Source: Lactiplantibacillus paraplantarum
GTDB lineage: Bacteria; Bacillota; Bacilli; Lactobacillales; Lactobacillaceae
DNA: 64,000 nt
Assembly (NCBI RefSeq): GCF_003641145.1
Contig: NZ_CP032744.1
Location: 1,922,001 to 1,986,000 of the forward strand
Direction of reading: 5' to 3'
Part shown: piece after piece, positions 1 through 8,204 of the stretch
Layout: each line of letters starts with the position of its first letter
Numbering within the stretch: the first letter of the stretch is position 1
Notes under the pieces: model-generated
What the model was told of the DNA's origin: nothing
Databases searched by the model: none
Seen by the model: the letters and a program-made list of their open reading frames with translations, nothing else
Program-made: the position numbers and the translations under genes

Positions 1-160
1 TTTCGCTCTCATTTAGTGATGATCACTTCTGTTTACCAGACCCATCTTCCAACGGGTCTCAAGCTAACTGTTTTTGAATTTAAGAAACGTTCTGTTTTAA
101 TCAGAATTCATTATTAAACAATAACTAACACAATACGTAAACGACTAACTTGCATCCAAC

Positions 161-199
161 AAAAAAGACCGGCAACCACCTCAAATGGCCGACCAGTCC
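161..199 (-). terminator. Rho-independent terminator of the 67-residue ORF
   Basis: Read on the minus strand, a G-U-rich stem (arms near 188-199 and 167-178) is followed by a run of six T (166-161). It lies about 10 bases after the stop of the small upstream ORF. Confidence 0.6.
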
Positions 200-208
200 T
201 AAATAATC

Positions 209-412
209 TTAATCTTCAGAAGCGTTGATTGCTTCCAGAAGCATATCAAGTTGTTCACATTTACGGGATAGATGACCAACCCGTTCTTTCAAATGTGGAT
301 AAATAGTCACAACCCGTGAGTGATCCTGTTGCCGAACGGCCAGCGCTCTTAAATGATCAAGTTCGGTATTAGCCTCTTGATACTCTTCCAGGATCTCAAA
401 ACGATTACTCAT
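209..412 (-). CDS. Small coiled-coil hypothetical protein (67 aa)
   Basis: A 67-residue soluble, charged, helix-rich protein with heptad-like leucines (LEEYQ, LDHLR, LEAI), so probably a short coiled coil or helical hairpin. I do not recognise a family. I chose the ATG at 412 because AAGGAAG at 422-428 is about 9 bases upstream. A GTG at 421 is in frame but touches that site, so it is unlikely. The gene is monocistronic, with its own terminator at 161-199 and the P60 endopeptidase gene upstream ending in another terminator. No signal peptide or membrane segment is visible. Function unknown. Confidence 0.75.
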   Translation of the reverse strand: MSNRFEILEEYQEANTELDHLRALAVRQQDHSRVVTIYPHLKERVGHLSRKCEQLDMLLEAINASED

Positions 413-522
413 TGATAGCACTTCCTTATCACAATAGATAGGTCCAATTTTTCATGTTGAAAAACGACAAACATAATATACCACAATTATTAGTAAGTTT
501 AAATCATAAAATTCAAAAAAAG

Positions 523-569
523 CAAAAAAAATACCCTTAGCACCGAATCATGCAGTGTTAAGGGTATCA
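523..569 (-). terminator. Terminator of the LysM/P60 endopeptidase gene
   Basis: On the minus strand GATACCCTTAACAC and GTGCTAAGGGTAT form a long stem around a short loop, followed by eight T. It begins about 13 bases after the stop codon at 582. Confidence 0.9.
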
Positions 570-581
570 CTAACAAATCAA

Positions 582-2069
582 CTACTTAACCGTACCAGCA
601 AAGCTTGGCATGAAGTATGAACTGATTGTTTGCACTTGAACGTTTTTGCCTTCGGTTGGTGCCGCTACATATTGATTATTACCAATATAAATGGCATCGT
701 GATAAGTACTACCACGGCTACCCCAGAACAGAATGTCCCCAGGCTGAGCGTCCGCAACTGAATGGGTTGTCACGTAAGCTTCCTGTGCAACCGTGCTATG
801 TGGCAACGTAATACCAGCAGCATGTTGATAAACATAGGAAACTAAACCTGAACAGTCCATTCCTGAAAGACTAGCGCCACCCCAAACGTAAGGAATGTTA
901 GCACTGGCTAGCTTTAAGGCTAATCCAGTTACCGAGCCAGTGGCTAAATCGCTGGTTGAACTAGTTGTCGTACTGCTACTATTAGTCGTTGCCGCATTAC
1001 TTGCTGAGCTGCTAGCACTACTAGTGGCTGCAGCAGAGCTACTCTGACTCGTCGTACTAGCACTAGTGGCCGTTGAACTACTCTGACTGGCACTGCTAGT
1101 AAGAGTAGTGCTGCTCTGACTGGCACTGCTCGTTGTCGTTGTACTACTTGCACTAGTAGTCGTTGTATCACTTTGACTAGTTGCGGTTGAACTGGCAGCT
1201 GAGGTTACACTACTCGTTACGGAAGAACTCGTTGCCGTACTAGTAGCTTGACTATTAGCAGTCGATGAACTAGTAGTACTTGATGATGCGGCTGCACTAG
1301 TTGCAGTACTCGTTGGCAATGAAGCACTCGCGCTTGTTGCCACAGCTTTTACAGTTACAGCCGCTGTAGAAGAAGCCGTTGATGAAGCTGCTGAAGTCGT
1401 TGACGTGGTTGAACTAGTAGTACTTGATGTACTGGCACTGACAGCATCCTGACTTGCTGTACTAGTGCTACTAGTATCACTAGCGCTAACACTTGAAACT
1501 GAGCTAGCACTCGTACTTGAGGTCGAACTAGCACTGGCCACCGTCGCTGTCTTCGTAGTAGCACTAGTTGCTGACACAGCGTTCGTTGTCGTGGTTGCTG
1601 CTTGACTCGTCTTAGCGGTAGCCTTGGTCGTTGCTCCCGGCACTTGGATGTTTTGCCCCACCACAATCAAATCGCTAGATAAGCCATTTAATGTTTGGAG
1701 AGCATGCACAGAAGTGTTGTACTGATCAGCAAGCGCCCAAAGTGTATCACCCGCTTTAACGGTATATGTACCCTTAACAGCGGCTTTCTTAGTTGCTGAC
1801 TTAGTCGTGGTCGTCTTAGTCGTTGACCCACTAATTTGTAGGTTTTGACCAACATAGATCAAATCGACATTTACATCAGATGCTTTAATCTGGTTAAGTT
1901 TTTCAATACTCTTTACGGAAACTCCGTGTTGTTGAGCGAGGCCCCAAACTGTATCATTTGCTTTTACAGTGATTGAGGCAGCATTGGCAGCTTGGCCTGT
2001 AGCAAGCAATAACCCAACGGCACCAACCGTACTGGCTAGGACCTTGCCCGTTGTATGTGCTTGTGACAT
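582..2069 (-). CDS. Secreted LysM - NlpC/P60 peptidoglycan endopeptidase
   Basis: A 495-residue cell-wall hydrolase expected to cut the D-Glu/meso-DAP bond in stem peptides. Residues 1 to about 30 form a signal peptide ending TGQAANA. Two LysM domains follow (about 33-77 and 100-145, each with the VKAxDTxW start), then about 230 residues of almost pure Ser/Thr/Ala, then NlpC/P60 at 378-495. Visible catalytic residues are Cys406 in DCSGLV and His457 in STYHDAIYIG. AAGGAGTG precedes the ATG. The gene is monocistronic, with a strong terminator. The Ser/Thr linker resembles those of L. plantarum muropeptidases reported to be O-glycosylated; glycosylation here is inference. Resembles L. plantarum lp_2162 (recollection). 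Confidence 0.93.
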   Translation of the reverse strand: MSQAHTTGKVLASTVGAVGLLLATGQAANAASITVKANDTVWGLAQQHGVSVKSIEKLNQIKASDVNVDLIYVGQNLQISGSTTKTTTTKSATKKAAVKGTYTVKAGDTLWALADQYNTSVHALQTLNGLSSDLIVVGQNIQVPGATTKATAKTSQAATTTTNAVSATSATTKTATVASASSTSSTSASSVSSVSASDTSSTSTASQDAVSASTSSTTSSTTSTTSAASSTASSTAAVTVKAVATSASASLPTSTATSAAASSSTTSSSTANSQATSTATSSSVTSSVTSAASSTATSQSDTTTTSASSTTTTSSASQSSTTLTSSASQSSSTATSASTTSQSSSAAATSSASSSASNAATTNSSSTTTSSTSDLATGSVTGLALKLASANIPYVWGGASLSGMDCSGLVSYVYQHAAGITLPHSTVAQEAYVTTHSVADAQPGDILFWGSRGSTYHDAIYIGNNQYVAAPTEGKNVQVQTISSYFMPSFAGTVK

Positions 2070-2126
2070 TTAATTCACTCCTTAGTTATTAAAATCGATA
2101 GTAACAAAACCGTCTTTTGACGTAAG

Positions 2127-2143
2127 ATTAAGAAATTCTTAAT
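2127..2143. promoter_or_regulatory. 17-bp perfect palindrome in the P60 gene leader
   Basis: ATTAAGAA, one central base, TTCTTAAT. It lies between the candidate -10 (2167-2175) and the start codon at 2069, so it would fall in the 5' untranslated region as an operator or a very tight hairpin. No regulator is assigned. Confidence 0.4.
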
Positions 2144-2166
2144 TTGCTTTTACAAATCATAATTTT

Positions 2167-2175
2167 ATTGTAGCA
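2167..2175 (-). promoter_or_regulatory. Extended -10 promoter of the P60 gene
   Basis: Minus strand reads TGCTACAAT, an extended -10, with a weak TTTGTA 16 bases upstream. It predicts a leader of roughly 90 bases before the ATG at 2069. The remaining intergenic DNA up to 2374 is AT-rich and holds no ORF with a ribosome site. Confidence 0.45.
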
Positions 2176-2374
2176 CAATTTATCAAAATACAAACTAGAA
2201 TCGCTCGTTTTTTTACAAAACTGTGCGGTTATTTTGAAAAACGCTTGCCAATACCAAAGTAACGCTATTTGCCGGTATATCAGTGTTTATCGATATAAAC
2301 ATAACGTTATCATTTGATTAATTCAAATAATTGCTTGCACATTTATAGTCGAGTATATCAGTCAATGAACCAAC

Positions 2375-2411
2375 TAAAAAGCACATTAACTAACTACTGA
2401 GTTAATGTGCT
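2375..2411 (-). terminator. Terminator of prs
   Basis: A 12-bp perfect stem (AGCACATTAACT at 2380-2391 with AGTTAATGTGCT at 2400-2411) followed on the minus strand by TTTTT. It sits 13 bases after the prs stop. Confidence 0.9.
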
Positions 2412-2423
2412 AAAAATTATTAT

Positions 2424-3389
2424 TTAAATGCGTGGATCAAATAATCGGTCAACTGGTTGTTGTTCATGTACTAGTTTAATTGCATCACCCAACAATGGAC
2501 CAACCGATAATTGAACTAACTTATCAAATTGTTTATCAGCTGGGATTTGGATCGTATCAGTCACAATAACCTTTTCCAATTTAGAAGCTTGTAGTTTGGC
2601 AACCGCATCCTGTGAAAAAATCGCGTGGGTCGCACAACCGTAGACAGTCGCTGCACCGGCCTGCGCTAAAGCATCTGCGGAAACGTCAAATCGCGTGCCA
2701 GTATCGATCATATCATCAATGACAATAGCCACCCGGCCCTTCACATCGCCAATAATACTGCTAGGGACAATATTGTCATCATCTGGATGCCGATTATCAA
2801 TGATTGCAATCGGTGCACCTAATAGTTCCGCCATCTTACGTGCTCGCGAAACACCTGCATGGTCCGGTGAGACCACCACAAGATTGTCAGTAATGCCGCG
2901 ATCCTTGAAATAGCTAGCAAGAAGTGGCGCCGCGAACAAATGATCGACCGGAATATCGAAGAAGCCTTGAATTTGAGCAGCATGCAAATCAACCGTTAAG
3001 ACTCGACTAGCCCGATCCTTCTCCAATAAAGTTGCAATTAACTTAGCTGTGATTGGTTCGCGTGAACGGGCTTTGCGATCTTGTCGTGAGTACCCATAAT
3101 ATGGAATGACCACATTAATTTGACTGGCACTAGCCCGCCTCAATGCATCGATCATAATCAATAATTCTAATATCGTATCATTGACTGGTTCTGAGATTGA
3201 TTGAATGACAAAAACTTCTGCCCCACGAATACTTTCTTCGATGTTGATCTGAATTTCACCATCACTAAACCGCTTTACAGAACTTTTACCGAGCGGAATT
3301 CCAACCCGCTGTGCGATTTTCTCGGCTAACGGCAGGTTCGAATTCAGGGCAAACAGTTTCAGTTTGGCATAAGATTGATCTGTTGACAT
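2424..3389 (-). CDS. prs: Ribose-phosphate pyrophosphokinase (PRPP synthetase)
   Basis: A 321-residue enzyme that makes PRPP from ribose 5-phosphate and ATP for nucleotide, His and Trp synthesis. Conserved blocks are the flexible loop [16 protein letters not shown], the [14 protein letters not shown] block and the PRPP loop [12 protein letters not shown]. Most class I enzymes read IDTAGT in this last loop, so this copy deviates by about one residue; lactobacilli often carry two prs paralogues and this looks like the second type. The start at 3389 follows a GGAGGT site. An upstream in-frame extension lacks a ribosome site and begins inside the promoter region. Monocistronic with its own terminator. 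Confidence 0.93.
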   Translation of the reverse strand: MSTDQSYAKLKLFALNSNLPLAEKIAQRVGIPLGKSSVKRFSDGEIQINIEESIRGAEVFVIQSISEPVNDTILELLIMIDALRRASASQINVVIPYYGYSRQDRKARSREPITAKLIATLLEKDRASRVLTVDLHAAQIQGFFDIPVDHLFAAPLLASYFKDRGITDNLVVVSPDHAGVSRARKMAELLGAPIAIIDNRHPDDDNIVPSSIIGDVKGRVAIVIDDMIDTGTRFDVSADALAQAGAATVYGCATHAIFSQDAVAKLQASKLEKVIVTDTIQIPADKQFDKLVQLSVGPLLGDAIKLVHEQQPVDRLFDPRI

Positions 3390-3429
3390 AACGACCTCCA
3401 TAAAAGTTGTTTGATGACTTGCTACCTTG

Positions 3430-3438
3430 ATTATAGCA
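3430..3438 (-). promoter_or_regulatory. Extended -10 promoter of prs
   Basis: Minus strand TGCTATAAT, a consensus -10 with the TG extension, about 40 bases upstream of the prs ATG. No good -35 is present at 17 bp, which suits an extended -10 promoter. Confidence 0.6.
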
Positions 3439-3541
3439 GTTACCGCGGTCAAAAACCGTCGGCAACCGAATTTTATTGCAAATGATCTCGGCCGACAACG
3501 ACACGCTGGCATCAGTCTTGATTGGTATTAACAATTAGCAA

Positions 3542-6088
3542 TTAATTAGTTACTTGTGGCATGAAATTAGCAGGAGTAATTCCATTCATACCAATCATTG
3601 GATCGATTTGCCCACTGCTAACTAACGCAGGTGTCAAAATAGTTGACCTTGTTGGCTCAGTATTCGTCACCGGCGCGTCAGTTGGTCCATCTGAATCCGT
3701 TCCGTTCTTCTTAACTGACCCAGTCTCATCGCTGTCAATCGCTCCAACTGACTGTTCACCAGTCGTGGTTGGTTCAGCCGCTTCTGACGTCGAGTCCCCA
3801 CCAAAGACTTGCTGCAACCGTTTGGTGAGCGTAGTCTGCCGATTAACTGACTCATTGGTAACACTTCGCTCAAACGATTGGACATCGCCTAATAAGATTA
3901 GCATCTTTTCGGCTCGCGTAACAGCTGTATATAATAGATTGCGCTGTAACATACGTGAAAATTGTGGCACTAACGGCAGGATCACCATCTTGAACTGACT
4001 CCCTTGCGACTTATGAATCGACATACTGTACGCTAATGTTAATCGGTTCCAATCGTTGCGTTGATAAGTCACTTCATTCTGATCAAACGCAATTGTGATT
4101 TGATCTTTTTTGGACTCATTATGGGAATCATTGGCCAGATCAATCCCCACAATCTTTCCAATATCACCATTAAAGACATTGTCTTCTGGTGAATTAACGA
4201 GGTGTAAGACTTTATCGCCAACTCGAAAATCCTGGCCATTATAAGTGAGATGCTTTTGACGTGCCGACTTCAGCGGATTGAATATTTTCTGAACCGTGGT
4301 GTTAAGCTGATCAATACCGGCCGTACCACGATACATCGGTGCTAAAATCTGGACATCTTCCGCACTAAATCCCTTAGCTTGCGCCCGTGCCACCACTTGC
4401 TCGACAATGTGGTTGACTTGATAAGCATTACAAGCAATAAATGAACGATCTGGCTGATTAATCGCAAAATCAGTGGGCAACCGGCCATCCTTGATTGCAT
4501 GGGCTAAGGGAATAATACTGGAATCATTGCCTTGGCGATAAATTGTCGTTAACTCGATTTGTGGTAATTCAGCAAATTGTAACAAGTCATGAAAGACTTG
4601 CCCAGCTCCAACCGACGGCAATTGATCTTTATCACCAACCAAAATAACTTGCATGTGGCTCGGAATTGCCGTCAACAGCTGCTGGAAAAGGACCGTATCG
4701 ACCATTGACATTTCGTCAATGATCAACAGACCTCCGTCGAGTTCTTTACTAGGCTCTTCGGGGCCATCTTCACGACCAGTTAGCCCTAATAATCGGTGAA
4801 TCGTGCTAGCTGGCAATCCCGTTGTCTCAGCCATCCGTTTGGCTGCTCGACCAGTTGGCGCGGCTAGCAAGATTGGAAAAGGTTTATCTTTATATTGATT
4901 AATATCTAACGATACATCGTGTAATTCCGCGTAGAGCGCCACTAGTCCACGAATAATTGTTGTCTTACCAGTCCCTGGCCCCCCCGTTAGTAGAAAAACC
5001 GGTGCCGTAATTGCCGCCTTTAAAGCTTCTGTCTGCGAATCATCATAAGTAATATTGCTAGCCCGACCGACATGCTCGATTGCGCGCTCAACTGAATGGG
5101 CCGCTAATTGTTCATCATGATCAGCGGCCAGTAATCGCTGTAAGTGCTCAGCGACCCGCCACTCAGCTTCATATAATCCGCGCAAATAAATTCGATTTTC
5201 ATCGCCCACAATTTTGTTTTCTTTAGCAAGCACAACTAATTGGTCAGCAAGCTTTGACGGATCGATTTGAATATTACGTGCATTCTCAAGCAACTGCATT
5301 GTTTGATTCAATAAAGGTTGCGCCGTTGTATAGGTGTCACCATTTTCTACACATAGTTCGTTAATTTCAGTTAAGAGTGCCGCTTTTAATCGATTATCCG
5401 CTTGGGGATCAATCTTTAATTGGGCTGCAATTTGATCGGCCTTCTTGAACCCAACGCCCTTGATATCCTCCACTAAACAGTAAGGATTCTCTTGAATTTT
5501 AGCTAAAGTCTCCCCCTGATAACGGGCATAAATAGCTGCAGCTAGCCGGCTCCCAAATCCATACGCATTGAGGCCAATTATCGTCTGTTCTAGACCATTA
5601 TTGACCGTTAACGTATCAATCAATGTCGCTTGAACACTGGCGCGCAGACCAATGGGCTTCAAAACCTTCGGATCTGCTAATATTTGATCAATGGCATCTT
5701 CACCTAAGGTATCTACAATCCGTTCAGCTGTCCGCTTACCTAACCCAGGAAAGTCACTACCTGATAAGTAAGCAATCAAACCGGTGCGCGTTGTTGGTGT
5801 CTCATTTTGATAATTATCGGCTTGAAACTGCATCCCATATTTAGGATGTGTGACCGGTTTGCCCGTAAACCGATAGGTCGTTTCTTCTTGGATATCAGCA
5901 AAATTTCCGGTAACAACGATTTCATCTTCCGACCAATCAATATTCTGTTCGGTCACTTTGACTAATAAGACCTTATAAAAACTATCAGCACTACTAAAAA
6001 AGACGGCAGCGACTTTACCGACAATAAAATGCGTGACCGGTCCCCGACCAACATCGTTGGAAAATAAATTTGCTTGTTCGTCCGCCAC
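3542..6088 (-). CDS. recD2: RecD2-type 5'-3' DNA helicase (RecD/TraA family)
   Basis: An 848-residue SF1B helicase, the long stand-alone RecD form of bacteria without RecBC. The N-terminal third has the family's OB-like and helix-hairpin-helix repeats. Walker A GGPGTGKT lies near residues 369-376, then LLIIDEMSMVD (Walker B), VGDKDQLPSVGAG, SMSIHKSQGSQF and LLYTAVTRAEK. The last ~95 residues are a Ser/Thr/Asp-rich tail ending in a conserved-looking IDPMIGMNGITP stretch. I placed the start at GTG 6088, after GAGGAGG; the longer TTG start uses that site as codons. It follows the TPR gene by 15 bases, so they are one transcript. Role: replication-fork and mismatch-related repair. Confidence 0.93.
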   Translation of the reverse strand: MADEQANLFSNDVGRGPVTHFIVGKVAAVFFSSADSFYKVLLVKVTEQNIDWSEDEIVVTGNFADIQEETTYRFTGKPVTHPKYGMQFQADNYQNETPTTRTGLIAYLSGSDFPGLGKRTAERIVDTLGEDAIDQILADPKVLKPIGLRASVQATLIDTLTVNNGLEQTIIGLNAYGFGSRLAAAIYARYQGETLAKIQENPYCLVEDIKGVGFKKADQIAAQLKIDPQADNRLKAALLTEINELCVENGDTYTTAQPLLNQTMQLLENARNIQIDPSKLADQLVVLAKENKIVGDENRIYLRGLYEAEWRVAEHLQRLLAADHDEQLAAHSVERAIEHVGRASNITYDDSQTEALKAAITAPVFLLTGGPGTGKTTIIRGLVALYAELHDVSLDINQYKDKPFPILLAAPTGRAAKRMAETTGLPASTIHRLLGLTGREDGPEEPSKELDGGLLIIDEMSMVDTVLFQQLLTAIPSHMQVILVGDKDQLPSVGAGQVFHDLLQFAELPQIELTTIYRQGNDSSIIPLAHAIKDGRLPTDFAINQPDRSFIACNAYQVNHIVEQVVARAQAKGFSAEDVQILAPMYRGTAGIDQLNTTVQKIFNPLKSARQKHLTYNGQDFRVGDKVLHLVNSPEDNVFNGDIGKIVGIDLANDSHNESKKDQITIAFDQNEVTYQRNDWNRLTLAYSMSIHKSQGSQFKMVILPLVPQFSRMLQRNLLYTAVTRAEKMLILLGDVQSFERSVTNESVNRQTTLTKRLQQVFGGDSTSEAAEPTTTGEQSVGAIDSDETGSVKKNGTDSDGPTDAPVTNTEPTRSTILTPALVSSGQIDPMIGMNGITPANFMPQVTN

Positions 6089-6103
6089 GGAAATCCTCCT
6101 CAA

Positions 6104-6778
6104 TTAATTGTGTTGATTATCTGCTTGGGCAGCTAACATTTTTTCAATATCCGTTAGCTGTTGCTGATGGGCTTTAAAATACGTGCGATCTAATTTTTTA
6201 GCCCGTTCAAACCAAGTTGCATACGGTTGACCCAAAACCATCGCCGTCAGTCCAATGTTAAACGCGGCCCGGCCAGAGTGTGAATCTAAGGCATATGCAC
6301 GTTGGTAATAATCCGACGCTTGCTGATTATTGCCTAATGCAAGTAATATGTCTGCAACTAGCAAATTGGCGTCAGTCTGATTTGGACGGGCTTCTTGTAC
6401 CGTGATTGCCCAGACTAAGGCATGTTGGTAATCGTGCTTTGCCATTAAAGACTGTGCCATCATCATATAGGCATCATTTTTTAATTTATGATCCGTGATT
6501 TGTTGATAATATGGAAGGGCCTTATCATAAGTTTGCGCTTGATAATACACATTCCCTAAGGCATAGCGTAGTAAGTCTGCGGCTGGCTGCTGTTGGTCAA
6601 ACTTACCTAATGCTTTCATCGCTAGCGCTTCTGCTTGTTCGAAATCTTGACCGGCCGTTAACAAAACAACTAACTCATAATAAGCATGATAATCTTCCGG
6701 TTGTGCGTCAATTTCACCGATAAGTTGGTGAACTAATGCTTGCTGTTCAGCCTTGTCAGGACGTGATGCTTTTGCCAT
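6104..6778 (-). CDS. TPR-repeat protein
   Basis: A 224-residue cytoplasmic protein made of about five 34-residue tetratricopeptide repeats (for example YALGNVYYQAQTYDKALPYY and AFNIGLTAMVLGQPYATW), expected to be a helical scaffold for protein contacts. Substrate unknown. It sits between the phosphatase (gap 23 bases) and recD2 (gap 15 bases) on one transcript; this TPR-recD2 pairing is common in Lactobacillales and suggests, without proof, a link to DNA repair. The ATG at 6778 has a modest AAGAAGTGG site. Confidence 0.85.
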   Translation of the reverse strand: MAKASRPDKAEQQALVHQLIGEIDAQPEDYHAYYELVVLLTAGQDFEQAEALAMKALGKFDQQQPAADLLRYALGNVYYQAQTYDKALPYYQQITDHKLKNDAYMMMAQSLMAKHDYQHALVWAITVQEARPNQTDANLLVADILLALGNNQQASDYYQRAYALDSHSGRAAFNIGLTAMVLGQPYATWFERAKKLDRTYFKAHQQQLTDIEKMLAAQADNQHN

Positions 6779-6801
6779 TCATGCCACTTCTTTCTTTTAT
6801 A

Positions 6802-7467
6802 CTAAATCGTATCAGTTGCATCAGGACGACGCGACAAATACGATGTATCATTCCAATCTAATAATTTGAACTGTTGCCCACGATCCCGCGTCTCCAAAAT
6901 TGTGGTGGACGTATTTGATAGTCCCCCCCGTTGGCGCAAAGTTGCTAATGTTGCCCCCAATAACGAATTGACCAGTGCATTTAAGGCGGCACCATGACTA
7001 ACAATTAGGACATTATCATCACGCCGTGGATTGGCCTGAACAATTTGTTTGATGGCCGGTGTCATTCGCTTCAATAATTGTTGAAAGCTTTCTCCCTGAA
7101 TCGCCGTGGGATCATATTGATCAGGATGATTTCGAAAGGCGTCAAATTCAGCCGGATATTTGGCCTGAACATCGGTAAAGGCCATGCCTTCCATTTTGCC
7201 TAAGTTAAATTCTCGCAATCGACTGAGCACGGTCAGTGGCAAGTCAGTTTGTGTCAAATCATGACGCAAGGTCATCGCCGTATCGCGTGCCCGCTTTAGC
7301 GGACTGACATAAATGTGACTAAAATGAATATCTCGTAAAGCTGCTGCTAATTCATGGATTTCTTGATAACTCGTCGGTAACAATGGTGAATCCCCTTGTG
7401 AGCCCTGATAACGCCCCTCTAGGTTCCATTCCGTTTTTCCATGACGAATAAATAATAATTTTGTCAA
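6802..7467 (-). CDS. Histidine phosphatase family protein (phosphoglycerate mutase-like)
   Basis: A 221-residue member of the broad-specificity histidine phosphatase branch. The phospho-acceptor motif FIRHGKTEWN is at residues 6-15, the second catalytic His is in VSHGAALNAL, and SPLKRARDTA supplies the conserved Arg. It is shorter than glycolytic GpmA and lacks its insertions, so a small-molecule phosphatase is more likely than a mutase. Start is TTG at 7467, 7 bases after AAGGAAG. First gene of the phosphatase-TPR-recD2 operon. Confidence 0.88.
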   Translation of the reverse strand: MTKLLFIRHGKTEWNLEGRYQGSQGDSPLLPTSYQEIHELAAALRDIHFSHIYVSPLKRARDTAMTLRHDLTQTDLPLTVLSRLREFNLGKMEGMAFTDVQAKYPAEFDAFRNHPDQYDPTAIQGESFQQLLKRMTPAIKQIVQANPRRDDNVLIVSHGAALNALVNSLLGATLATLRQRGGLSNTSTTILETRDRGQQFKLLDWNDTSYLSRRPDATDTI

Positions 7468-8154
7468 TTGCTTACTTCCTTATTTTATCATTCTAAATAC
7501 TAAATTCAGCGTCAAACTGCTAGCAATGCTGACTAAAAATAATCTTAACCAGCTAATTAGCACCGTTATCGGGATTGAACGTCAACTAAGTTATCATAAC
7601 CGTTGCCAGTCTAACAAGTGACTCTTAAACTGTCCGAAACCCACGACTTACCTAACTAAATCTGACAATGCTCAGCGATACAATCCTCCTTAACAATGGA
7701 TTATGAAGAATAATATTTAAGAGTCCTGTCCAGCACACGCTAATAATTGGCAAAAAGGTCCAGATGCCAGCGTAAAGTACACGATCAACCAGATCTAAGC
7801 TCGTTACTTTTAGCTTTAATAATTAGCATGTTTTAATCATGATTAATATCAAACAATAACTAGTCCAACGCATATTACGCTATATATTATGACAGTTTTC
7901 AGCCTGATTTTCAAAATCTGTTCACGAATTTTATCAATCGACTTTAAAACCTTCTAACCGCAACCATCAGTAATTTAAATGATACTTAACTGTTTTAACG
8001 CAATGCCGTTTGCTGATTATTATCGTAGCTTGTAAAACTAGAACTACTTAACAAAAATATAATTATGTAAACTAAAATATTAACCTGCATTTAATGGTTC
8101 TTAATGGATTCTCCATTCGAATACCATCCCGTAAGCTTCAATTCCAACCATCGC
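7468..8154. other. Gene-free interval
   Basis: About 690 bases of AT-rich DNA. I find no ORF with a ribosome site, no convincing stem-loop and no tRNA. The promoter of the phosphatase operon should lie near 7480-7560 but no clear -35/-10 pair stands out. It borders the csc locus and may be decayed sequence. Confidence 0.5.
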
Positions 8155-8197
8155 ACAAAAAATGGTGGCAAGTAGCGTTGAAGCACTACTTACCACC
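8155..8197 (-). terminator. Terminator of the csc operon
   Basis: On the minus strand GGTGGTAAGTAG pairs with CTACTTGCCACC around a 10-base loop, followed by A and TTTTTT. It starts 8 bases after the WxL gene stop. Confidence 0.9.
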
Positions 8198-8204
8198 ACC
8201 TTCA

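Noticed and set aside
626..1666. ORFs on both strands within the P60 gene
   Set aside because: Artefacts of the Ser/Thr-rich low-complexity region; poor composition and no ribosome sites.
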